From CTSOIL-112 sp964293815 (lineage in GTDB: Bacteria > Pseudomonadota > Gammaproteobacteria > Burkholderiales > Burkholderiaceae), in NCBI GenBank assembly GCA_964293815.1, contig CAXYYC010000026.1, forward strand, positions 1-39,287: a stretch of 39,287 bases of DNA, in the 5' to 3' direction. Below, piece after piece: positions 33,346 through 39,287 of this stretch. Made by a program: the position numbers and the translations under genes. The notes beneath the pieces were generated by a model. The model saw only the letters and a list, made by a program, of their open reading frames with translations, had not been told where the DNA came from and did no database searches. Every line of letters starts with the position of its first letter. Within the stretch, counting starts at the first letter, position 1.

Positions 33346-33678
33346 TTAGACATACAACCGCAACATCGTGAATAACCCCATACTCACCAACAGCGCCAAA
33401 ATAAAGCTGTTGCGCCAAGCAAATACCACCACGGCGGCAATTCCGGCCAGTAGCTCAGGATTGCGCCAAGTCAAATCCACTTGCCCTTGATGCATCAAAA
33501 TATCCGGTGCAATAACGGCCATGATCGCCACGGTTGGCGCGTAGCGCAGGGCGCGTTGAATGCCATGCGAGAACTCAAATCGGCTGGGCGTGAGTAAAAA
33601 GAAACTGCGCGTCAGCACCGTCACCGCACACAGCCCAATGATTGCCGTCAGCAACCACGCATGTTGTCCCCAGCTCAT
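33346..33678 (-). CDS. azlD: AzlD-family branched-chain amino acid export subunit
   Basis: AzlD is the small partner of AzlC in a two-subunit exporter of branched-chain amino acids (LIV-E/BrnFE-like family). The 110-aa protein has four membrane segments, the conserved CAVTVLTRSFFLLTP and the RYAPTVAIMAVIAPDIL region with its conserved R-Y-x-P. Its ATG shares one base with the azlC stop (TGATG), so translation is coupled. Substrate specificity is inferred from the family. Confidence 0.9.
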   Translation of the reverse strand: MSWGQHAWLLTAIIGLCAVTVLTRSFFLLTPSRFEFSHGIQRALRYAPTVAIMAVIAPDILMHQGQVDLTWRNPELLAGIAAVVVFAWRNSFILALLVSMGLFTMLRLYV

Positions 33679-34502
33679 CAGGTATCCTCCAAGGTTTCGT
33701 GCTCGTGAATGCGTTTAGGCCACCCTTGCGGCCACAACTTCGGCCCAATGATTTCGGCAAACATCGCCACAGCCACACCGACCACAATCGCACAAAAAAC
33801 CCACAGCTTATTCGGCAGACCATGCAAAAACACCGCCGTTAATGACGACGCCACACATCCGGCCAGCGCCGGCCAGTTATCCACCATTTTCACAATCAAA
33901 ATCAACAGGGTCAACGAGGCCACCAAAGCCAATCCCCAATCACTCGGCACAAAACTGGCCAACACCACGCCGAGCAATACACCGATTTGCCACGCCACAA
34001 AATTGGCCAAGCCCAAGCCAATGAAAATCGCCTTTTGCTGCACATCCGCGCCGGTACTTGCATTCGCAGGGCCATCCTTAAAACGATTCAAAAAAATCAT
34101 CAGCGGCACATCGCCGGTCAAAAAACCATACAGCAGGCGAAAGCGCAACGGCAAAGCGCGGAAAAATGGCTTGGTCGTACCGCTGAACACCACAAAACGC
34201 AGATTCACAACGAACGCCGTCAAAAAGATCAAAGGCAAACTGGCGCCGAGCACCAACATCGACAGCACCGCCAACTGCGCCGAACCGGCGTATACCAACC
34301 AATTGATCAACACCACATAGCCCGCAGGCAAGCCCGCAGCGACCATTGCCACCGCCGTCACAATCGCCCAGACCAGCATCGCCGGTATCGTTGGCAACAG
34401 CATCGCAAAGCCCTCACGCAGCCAAGCTTTCGCTTGAGCGCGCTCTACCTCATCATTTGTATCCTGCTGATATAAATGAAACAACCGCAACAGTGCATCC
34501 AT
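33678..34502 (-). CDS. azlC: AzlC-family branched-chain amino acid export permease
   Basis: This is the large subunit of the AzlCD exporter, 274 aa, with about seven to eight membrane spans. The family blocks WLVYAGSAQLAVLSML, VVNLRFVVFSGTTKPFF and GFLTGDVPLMIFLNRF are present. ATG 34502 is chosen since GAAGGGA lies 6 bases before it; upstream ATGs at 34526 and 34562 lack such a site. A TATAAT sequence on the minus strand just upstream of 34526 is a good -10 candidate, although no strong -35 accompanies it. The hydrophilic N-terminus (HLYQQDTNDEVERAQAKAW) is somewhat long but seen in relatives. Confidence 0.9.
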   Translation of the reverse strand: MDALLRLFHLYQQDTNDEVERAQAKAWLREGFAMLLPTIPAMLVWAIVTAVAMVAAGLPAGYVVLINWLVYAGSAQLAVLSMLVLGASLPLIFLTAFVVNLRFVVFSGTTKPFFRALPLRFRLLYGFLTGDVPLMIFLNRFKDGPANASTGADVQQKAIFIGLGLANFVAWQIGVLLGVVLASFVPSDWGLALVASLTLLILIVKMVDNWPALAGCVASSLTAVFLHGLPNKLWVFCAIVVGVAVAMFAEIIGPKLWPQGWPKRIHEHETLEDT

Positions 34503-34750
34503 GTCTATCCCTTCACCATGCGCCATTATATCTGAGCGCCCTGAAACAAAATGACTGCTCAAAAATTAAACTGTATCGCGCAAACACACAATACAGCCAT
34601 CATTGACTTTAACTCAACGTCGCCATCCCTTGTAAAGAAATGTAAAGAGGCAAGCCATCGTCAACGGATTAACGAGACAGCTCATTAAAAGGGCACGTTC
34701 AACAAAACACACCGAACGTTCGCTTCAGCTTCACACACAGGAGAATACAT

Positions 34751-35351
34751 ATGAAGATTTCAACAACGGCCACAGCCTTATTGCTCACACTCTCATTGAC
34801 TGGCCTTAGCGCACAAGCGCACGGTCAACGCTGGGAAAACAATACCAATTGGTCAATGAATGGACAAAGCGGTCAGCAACGCACCAATCAATACGATGCA
34901 CCGCAAGTCAATCGCAATTCACAGCCCTATTTCGGCAGACAAACCGTGCAAAATCAAGCGGATGGACAATGGCAGGCACAACACAGCCGCCAAGCACAAA
35001 GATACGGATACGGCGGTTGCGTTGACCTGCGTTTCCATCGTGGCACAACACAGCCGCCAAGCACAAAGATACGGATACGAACAGCGACGCGATCATCGCT
35101 ATGGCTATGAAAAGCCGAAAAATCCGTACAACAACGGTATCAACAGCCCGAACCGCCAATTTTATCGTGGTGGTCAACTGCCCACACAATACCGTGGTGA
35201 CCGCGGACAACGCTACGTCATTGTGAATTGGCACGAGCACCGCGACCTATACGCACCACCCGTCGGTATGCGCTGGAACTATATTGATGGCCGCTACATT
35301 CTCGCGACCATCGCCACAGGAATTATCTACAACATCATTTATGGTAGCTAA
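34751..35351 (+). pseudogene. RcnB-like periplasmic protein gene, frameshifted by a 67-bp insertion
   Basis: The first frame (from ATG 34751, with AGGAGA upstream) encodes a signal peptide (KISTTATALLLTLSLTGLSA-QAHG) and a Gln/Asn-rich region. It then stops at 35110 in unrelated residues. The matching C-terminal part (RGQRYVIVNWHEHRDLYAPP, then GMRWNYIDGRYIL and a terminal hydrophobic stretch) lies in another frame to 35351 and resembles the RcnB/YohN family of periplasmic proteins. A 38-bp direct repeat spaced by 67 bp causes the shift; removing one 67-bp unit joins both parts into one continuous protein of about 177 aa. So the gene is broken, switchable by recombination between the repeats, or misassembled. 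The nickel/cobalt role of RcnB is not established for such relatives. The shared terminator at 35382 is intact. Confidence 0.85.
34975..35079 (+). repeat. 38-bp direct repeat disrupting the RcnB-like gene
   Basis: Identical 38-bp copies lie at 34975-35012 and 35042-35079, separated by 29 bp that occur only once. The period of 67 bp is not a multiple of three and shifts the frame. Both copies encode QHSRQAQRYGY, but in different frames. Deletion by slippage or recombination between the copies would restore the gene. Confidence 0.93.
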
Positions 35352-35381
35352 TGCAGCGCGTTGATGATTTTAGCAATGATT

Positions 35382-35407
35382 TGGGTGCGTACAACGCACC
35401 CATTTTT
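35382..35407 (+). terminator. Rho-independent terminator after the RcnB-like gene
   Basis: A 9-bp perfect stem (35382-35390 with 35394-35402), an ACA loop and TTTTT to 35407 lie 30 bp after the C-terminal frame ends. It also faces the end of the convergent pilin operon. Confidence 0.88.
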
Positions 35408-35479
35408 CTACCCAGAATAGCAACGCCAAATCAAGTTGCAGAATCTAAAACGGCTCAGTAAGCGGACGCCGTATGATTA

Positions 35480-35932
35480 TTATTGCCAACACTCGATCGC
35501 ATCACCTTCACTCGCCGTTCGCTGATCCTGATGATTAATACTGAGTGTGCCGCAATTCATATCACCACCGTCATCTTCTATCGGTGTCGCCGTCACAAAG
35601 TACTCCGCTCCGTCTTTTCCATTTGGTGCGCCGCTGATGACATAGCCTTTGATGGTTTGTTCGGCAATCGTGGCATACTGACCCGTTTGTAGACGATTGC
35701 GCTCCATGGTTTGTTGCAACACATACAACTGCGCCACCGCCGCACGGCGGTTGGATTCCTGCACATAGCGATTGTAGCGCCCCACCGAAATTGAAGCCAA
35801 AATACCGATCATCACAATCACCAGCAATAATTCCAATAGGGTAAAACCGGACTGATTCGTCCGCTTTGTCGGACAAATACGCCAACGGCTGTTTTTACAG
35901 CCGTTTTGATTGATCTGATTGATTTGACTCAT
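35480..35932 (-). CDS. pilE: Type IV pilin-like protein (PilE-type minor pilin)
   Basis: This 150-aa pilin has the prepilin peptidase site G|FTLLELLLVI with Glu5, the hydrophobic N-terminal helix, and a C-terminal domain with a likely disulfide (MNCGTLS ... IECWQ). It is the last gene of the minor-pilin operon. The ATG at 35932 gives a leader of 29 residues, long for type IVa; no start codon lies closer to the cleavage site. The leader codons contain an 8-bp inverted repeat (AACGGCTG/CAGCCGTT) that could fold in the mRNA. It begins 10 bp after the pilX stop. PilE minor pilins prime assembly of the pilus tip; here it could also be a major-type pilin, but size and position favour a minor pilin. 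Confidence 0.88.
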   Translation of the reverse strand: MSQINQINQNGCKNSRWRICPTKRTNQSGFTLLELLLVIVMIGILASISVGRYNRYVQESNRRAAVAQLYVLQQTMERNRLQTGQYATIAEQTIKGYVISGAPNGKDGAEYFVTATPIEDDGGDMNCGTLSINHQDQRTASEGDAIECWQ

Positions 35933-35942
35933 CACTCATCCA

Positions 35943-36515
35943 TCATAAACGTTGCCGCGCAGTGCTGATGACGCCTGCGCCATATTGGGCATTGAGCTGT
36001 GATTTAAGGGTTTTTCCGTCATCTTGTAACCATTTGACCGAGCGCGTGGCACACACTTGACCCACCGGACATACGGGGTAACGCCACTCACTGACCTCCA
36101 CAACCATTTGCCCATTGACCGACACGCGCGAGCTCACGCGAATATGCGGCGTCCATGCGTCAATGCTGTTGCTTGGCAATTGATACCATTCAAACAAGCA
36201 ATTATCACTGCCCCAGCGCACATCATTTGCGCTCGCAAAAGCCGTTTTTCCCTCAAACCCAGACACTGGTACGACGCCCTCCACGCCTGCACGCATACGC
36301 GCCACGCAGGCATCATGTGCTACGGCAGACGCCGCATTTTGATCCAGCACTTCCAGCCGATCGGCCATTTGCCGGACTGCGCCACGCTGTGACTGAATCA
36401 GTGCCACCGAAGCCCCTGCCAAAATCAGCAATAAAATCAATACCGTCAATAAAGCCACGCCCTTTTGCCGAGCCACATTTGCGCGGTGCTTGGCCGCTGT
36501 TCGGATAAGGCTCAT
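35943..36515 (-). CDS. pilX: PilX-type minor pilin assembly protein
   Basis: PilX-like proteins belong to the minor pilins that start type IV pilus assembly. The 190-aa product has the PilX N-terminus RQKGVALLTVLILLLILAGASVALIQSQRG, in which the cleavage motif is G-V-A-L-L rather than G-F-T-L-L, and a soluble domain with several Cys (CVARM, NCLFEWYQLP, CPVGQVCATRSVKW). ATG 36515 overlaps the pilW stop as ATGA; the longer frame to 36704 is inside pilW and is rejected. The next gene is pilE, where Pseudomonas-type operons have pilY1 between the two. Confidence 0.87.
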   Translation of the reverse strand: MSLIRTAAKHRANVARQKGVALLTVLILLLILAGASVALIQSQRGAVRQMADRLEVLDQNAASAVAHDACVARMRAGVEGVVPVSGFEGKTAFASANDVRWGSDNCLFEWYQLPSNSIDAWTPHIRVSSRVSVNGQMVVEVSEWRYPVCPVGQVCATRSVKWLQDDGKTLKSQLNAQYGAGVISTARQRL

Positions 36516-37270
36516 AGCGGCTCCGCTTGCATGATAACCGGCAAATCCATTGTATGCGGACGCACCAGCATATCCAATTGCGTTGTCTGGTACTGTATCG
36601 GTGAAGTTCCCGCGGATGCACCCCACGGATCTCCATTCACGCAGTTTTTCGCCGTCCTCGACCCAATGATTGAGGTACTGGCATCCAAACGAGTGGTCAC
36701 ACACAGCGATAATATACGCGCGCCCGTCTGAGCATTCGGCTCACTTAAACGCCAAGCAAACGATGCAACCCCATTCAACATTGAAAAAGTGTAATTATTA
36801 TCACCACCATTACCGCTACACGCCAACTCACCATTGGTTTTCACACGATAAATATTTTCCACTTTCGCCCATTTACCCGTGCGCTCGGTCACTTTATGAC
36901 CAACACAATCATACACGGTGACGCCATCACCCCAAGCCCAATAGCGGATGACCAATTCAGTGTTTTGACAAACCTCTACCTTTGTGGTCGAACATGCCCT
37001 AATTTGCACCGGTTCATCGATAAGCGCAAACTTTGTGCCGCTGGCCAGCGGCACAAATCCGGCTCTGGCCACATCATTTTGAATATTGCTCAAGCTGATA
37101 TTCATCTGCGAAGTTTGATCCTGCTGCGCGCTCAGATTGCTCTGATCCGTGGTCACGCCGGCCACATAGCGCTGTACCGCAACCACAATCAACAAGGTCA
37201 GCGCCAATGTGATCAACAGCTCGATCAAAGTAAAGCCAGATTGGCGGGATGTACTGTGCTGACTCATCAT
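36512..37270 (-). CDS. pilW: PilW-type minor pilin
   Basis: This is a minor pilin of the PilW family, 252 aa, the largest of the set as usual. The prepilin site SG|FTLIELLITLAL is followed by a helix and then ISLSNIQNDVARAGFVPLASG, a PilW hallmark, and by a Cys-containing beta domain (IRACSTTKVEVCQN, VYDCVGHKV). Start ATG 37270 overlaps the pilV stop (ATGATGA); the adjacent ATG 37267 is equally placed. Its own stop overlaps the pilX start. The coupled order pilV-pilW-pilX is that of type IVa pilus operons. Confidence 0.88.
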   Translation of the reverse strand: MMSQHSTSRQSGFTLIELLITLALTLLIVVAVQRYVAGVTTDQSNLSAQQDQTSQMNISLSNIQNDVARAGFVPLASGTKFALIDEPVQIRACSTTKVEVCQNTELVIRYWAWGDGVTVYDCVGHKVTERTGKWAKVENIYRVKTNGELACSGNGGDNNYTFSMLNGVASFAWRLSEPNAQTGARILSLCVTTRLDASTSIIGSRTAKNCVNGDPWGASAGTSPIQYQTTQLDMLVRPHTMDLPVIMQAEPL

Positions 37271-37737
37271 TGCACCTGTACCTGAATGCAGCTCATACCC
37301 ACTGGGGCTAAACAATTGCCACGCCGAATGGTATTTTGCCCGTCCCATGCCTGCCATTGTACGCTGACAACGGCACCAGTACTCATATTAATACTAACGC
37401 CACGCAAACCAGCGTCACTCGCCTGTTGCACCAGAGCGGCGCGGTCGCTCTCATTCAAGGTACCACTGGCTTGAAACCTCTGCTGTGCATTGGAAACAAT
37501 CCAATAAGCACGCTGCAATTCAGCATTATCCGCCGTTTTGCGCAGATTCAGGGTGTGCAAATGCATGACCCCCGCGACAGCCACTGCCAGAATCATGGAC
37601 GCGATCAGCACCTCAAATAAGCCAAAACCTTGCTGAGTACTTGCTTTGATTGGATGATTGTGTCGCGACGCAACCGAATGCAAGCATCGCATCCTGCGAA
37701 ATACAGACATTGAACGAGGTCGCACAAACAGACTCAT
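37267..37737 (-). CDS. pilV: PilV-type minor pilin
   Basis: This minor pilin has the PilV cleavage region QQGFGLFEVLIASMILAVAVAGVMHLH and a short C-terminal domain ending in RGNCLAPVGMSCIQVQVQ. ATG 37737 overlaps the stop of the FimT/FimU gene as ATGA. This gives a 156-aa product whose leader is about 37 residues and strongly basic (RPRSMSVFRRMRCLH); internal ATGs offer shorter leaders. The overlap with the upstream gene argues for coupled translation from 37737, but the true start is uncertain. Confidence 0.86.
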   Translation of the reverse strand: MSLFVRPRSMSVFRRMRCLHSVASRHNHPIKASTQQGFGLFEVLIASMILAVAVAGVMHLHTLNLRKTADNAELQRAYWIVSNAQQRFQASGTLNESDRAALVQQASDAGLRGVSINMSTGAVVSVQWQAWDGQNTIRRGNCLAPVGMSCIQVQVQ

Positions 37738-38255
37738 GATTCCGTCACCCGACCAGAAGCCGCTATTTTAATGGTGCGTTGAACTTGTGCATCGCGCATG
37801 CTGGAGATGGTAATCGAACCATTGGGAAAAACATTAGACGTCCCGCGCTCATCAAATTCAATCGCATTGCGCTGATCAGAAGTGATGGAGATATCGTCAG
37901 AGGCTATTTGACCGCGCGCCAGCACTTGACCATCTGCCCGCACCACCATCCATGCAGGCCAAGTCCTGCCTGCCACAGCCAAGCAAACGGGCTTGCCTAC
38001 GCTCAAATCCGATTGCACAATCGGGCATACACTGACATGCATATGCTGATTCTGCGCGTATGTGCGCGCCAATTCTAAATGATCACGTAGACGATCCGCG
38101 GTCTCATGAGTATCCTGTTGCACACGAAATTTTTGATAACTGGGGACAGCCAGTGTGGCTAAAATAGCAATGATGGCGATGACCATCAGCATCTCCAGCA
38201 AAGTAAAGCCGCTGGAACGATGTTCGCTGTGGTAATGGTCTAAAAAATGGCTCAA
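37734..38255 (-). CDS. FimT/FimU-type minor pilin (GspH family)
   Basis: This first gene of the operon encodes a GspH/FimT-family minor pilin of 173 aa. SG|FTLLEMLMVIAIIAILATLAVPSYQKF is the class III signal and N-terminal helix; ADRLRDHLELARTYAQNQ and the C-terminal NGSITISSMRDAQ-KIAASGRV are typical of the GspH domain. The start appears to be TTG at 38255, since the next ATG lies inside the transmembrane helix. Its stop overlaps pilV. FimU and FimT cannot be separated by eye, so no symbol is given. The operon promoter should lie in 38256-38545. Confidence 0.88.
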   Translation of the reverse strand: MSHFLDHYHSEHRSSGFTLLEMLMVIAIIAILATLAVPSYQKFRVQQDTHETADRLRDHLELARTYAQNQHMHVSVCPIVQSDLSVGKPVCLAVAGRTWPAWMVVRADGQVLARGQIASDDISITSDQRNAIEFDERGTSNVFPNGSITISSMRDAQVQRTIKIAASGRVTES

Positions 38256-38545
38256 TTTGATTCAAAATACGGAAAAGAAAAAATAATTCTGCGCATCATA
38301 CCAGAGATAAAAAGCGCTCTGTAGTGCTTTACAGCCTCAATCTATAAAATTTACCTCTAAAAAACATTAAGATCTCCTGCAAAAATAGCACCATTTTTAG
38401 TAGAGTTCACCAGAAACTATCAAAATCCACTCAATGAGCCATCTTTTATGTGCATAATTAGCCCTAATAATTAGTGAACAGCCCTGTTCCAGTTACCCAT
38501 GTGCCATACATTAAATATAGACAAACCAATTTAGAAAGGAATCAT
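38256..38545. promoter_or_regulatory. Divergent AT-rich region between the pilin operon and gabT
   Basis: This 290-bp stretch contains no gene. It must hold the promoter of the minor-pilin operon (minus) and of gabT (plus). A short imperfect hairpin AAAGCGCT...AGTGCTTT lies at 38311-38330. CATAATTAGCCCTAATAATTAG around 38452 repeats the AATTAG element, but I could not fix -35/-10 boxes. AAAGGA at 38535-38540 is the gabT ribosome-binding site. Confidence 0.45.
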
Positions 38546-39287
38546 ATGAACAACGCAGACCTATTAGCCCGTAAAAACGCAGCCACACCGCGAGGTGTCG
38601 GCGTGATGTGCGAATTTTACGCCGCACGCGCCGAGAACGCCGAGATTTGGGACATTGAAGGCAAACGCTACATTGACTTTGGCGGCGGCATTGCCGTGGT
38701 CAACACCGGCCATCGCCACCCGAAACAGATCGCCGCCATCGCCGAGCAGTTGAACCACTTCACCCATACCTGCTATCAAGTCGTGCCGTATGAATCCTAT
38801 GTGCGCTTGGCCGAGCGTGTGAACGACACCGCACCGATTGCCGCAGCCACCAAGACCACCTTCTTCACCACCGGTGCGGAAGCGGTTGAGAACTCGATCA
38901 AGATCGCCCGTGCGTACACCGGTCGCTCTGGCGTGATCGCCTTCTCGGGTGGTTTCCACGGCCGCACCATGATGGGTTTGGCGCTCACGGGTAAAGTCGT
39001 GCCGTATAAAGCAGGCTTTGGCCCTTTCCCTGCCGAAGTATTCCACGCGCCGTATCCGGTTGAACTGCATGGCGTGAGCACACAAGACTCGCTGGACGCC
39101 ATCAACCATATCTTCAAATCCGACATCGATCCGGCACGCGTTGCCGCGATCATTCTCGAACCGGTGCAAGGCGAAGGCGGCTTCTACGCCGCACCCGCTG
39201 AATTCATGCGCGGTCTGCGCCAGATTTGTGACGAACACGGCATCGTGCTGATTGCCGACGAGGTGCAAACCGGTTTTGGTCGTACCG
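38546..39287 (+). CDS. gabT: 4-aminobutyrate aminotransferase, N-terminal part (runs past window end)
   Basis: GabT transfers the amino group of GABA to 2-oxoglutarate and yields succinate semialdehyde, the substrate of GabD. The frame is open from ATG 38546, with AAAGGA six bases upstream, to the window edge, giving 247 residues. Family features are KNAATPRGVG, DIEGKRYIDFGGGIAVVNTGH, TTFFTTGAEAVENSIKIAR, FSGGFHGRTMMGLALTGK, ILEPVQGEGGF and IADEVQTGFGRT, where the PLP-contacting Asp is present. The PLP Lys lies beyond the window. A long open frame on the opposite strand (38564-39268) is a codon-bias shadow. Divergent from the pilin operon; whether gabD follows is not visible, although a gabD gene does sit at the left edge of the window. 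Confidence 0.95.
   Translation, partial: MNNADLLARKNAATPRGVGVMCEFYAARAENAEIWDIEGKRYIDFGGGIAVVNTGHRHPKQIAAIAEQLNHFTHTCYQVVPYESYVRLAERVNDTAPIAAATKTTFFTTGAEAVENSIKIARAYTGRSGVIAFSGGFHGRTMMGLALTGKVVPYKAGFGPFPAEVFHAPYPVELHGVSTQDSLDAINHIFKSDIDPARVAAIILEPVQGEGGFYAAPAEFMRGLRQICDEHGIVLIADEVQTGFGRT

Noticed and set aside
38564..39268. 234-aa open frame on the minus strand at the right edge
   Set aside because: It is the shadow of the gabT reading frame, which has a start, ribosome-binding site and family motifs through the same DNA.
1..39287. CRISPR array, tRNA, rRNA or complete insertion sequence
   Set aside because: No regularly spaced repeats, tRNA cloverleaf-like segments, rRNA-like stretches or IS ends with an active transposase were recognised.

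Overview
The window reads as chromosomal DNA of a Burkholderiales-type betaproteobacterium of moderate GC content. The grounds are gene order and protein character: ppsA divergent from its regulator ppsR with serB next to it, a queA-tgt-yajC-secD-secF block, a class I fumarase, a type IVa minor-pilin operon, and no tRNA or rRNA genes. The genus cannot be named from sequence alone. Both edges cut a GABA-catabolism gene: the left edge holds the 3' part of gabD and the right edge the 5' part of gabT.

Layout. 1-1853: end of a succinate-semialdehyde dehydrogenase and a class III CoA-transferase. 2027-8893: a nucleoside uptake and salvage operon with a BMP-type lipoprotein, a two-domain ABC ATPase, two permeases, a PfkB-family sugar kinase and a nucleoside hydrolase. 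It has an internal hairpin after the binding-protein gene and a strong terminator at the end. 8969-9828: a solitary integron gene cassette, with attC site and both recombination boundaries visible, carrying one gene for a proteasome/HslV-like Ntn-hydrolase. No integrase gene is present. 10028-11513: prmC followed by a RayT-like transposase relative whose HUH histidines are lost. 11681-16037: ppsA, ppsR and serB. 16123-17956: a run of small accessory genes on the minus strand (cupin, DUF4126, ASCH, DUF1232). 18081-24090: secF, secD, yajC, tgt, a small AT-rich membrane-protein gene, and queA. 24199-27620: a voltage-gated-type potassium channel with a C-terminal zinc ribbon, catalase, a YmgE-like membrane protein and ribosomal protein bL31 type B. 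27884-31696: a GT39/ArnT-like membrane glycosyltransferase, a UPF0114 protein and class I fumarase. 31941-34502: an omega-amino-acid aminotransferase and azlCD. 34751-35351: a RcnB-like periplasmic protein gene broken by a 67-bp duplication-type insertion. 35480-38255: the minor-pilin operon fimT/U-pilV-pilW-pilX-pilE, without pilY1. 38546-end: gabT.

How the parts work together. The nucleoside operon imports nucleosides, splits them to base and ribose, and phosphorylates the ribose. PpsA and PpsR form the PEP-synthase switch, and fumarase, gabD and gabT feed the TCA cycle. Tgt and QueA make queuosine tRNA, and SecDF-YajC assists protein export. The most unusual element is the cassette at 8969-9828. 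The stop codon of its gene lies inside the attC R'' box, and the R'' and R' boxes match perfectly once the cassette is imagined as a circle. This points to site-specific capture of a predicted self-processing hydrolase gene into an otherwise ordinary chromosomal region.
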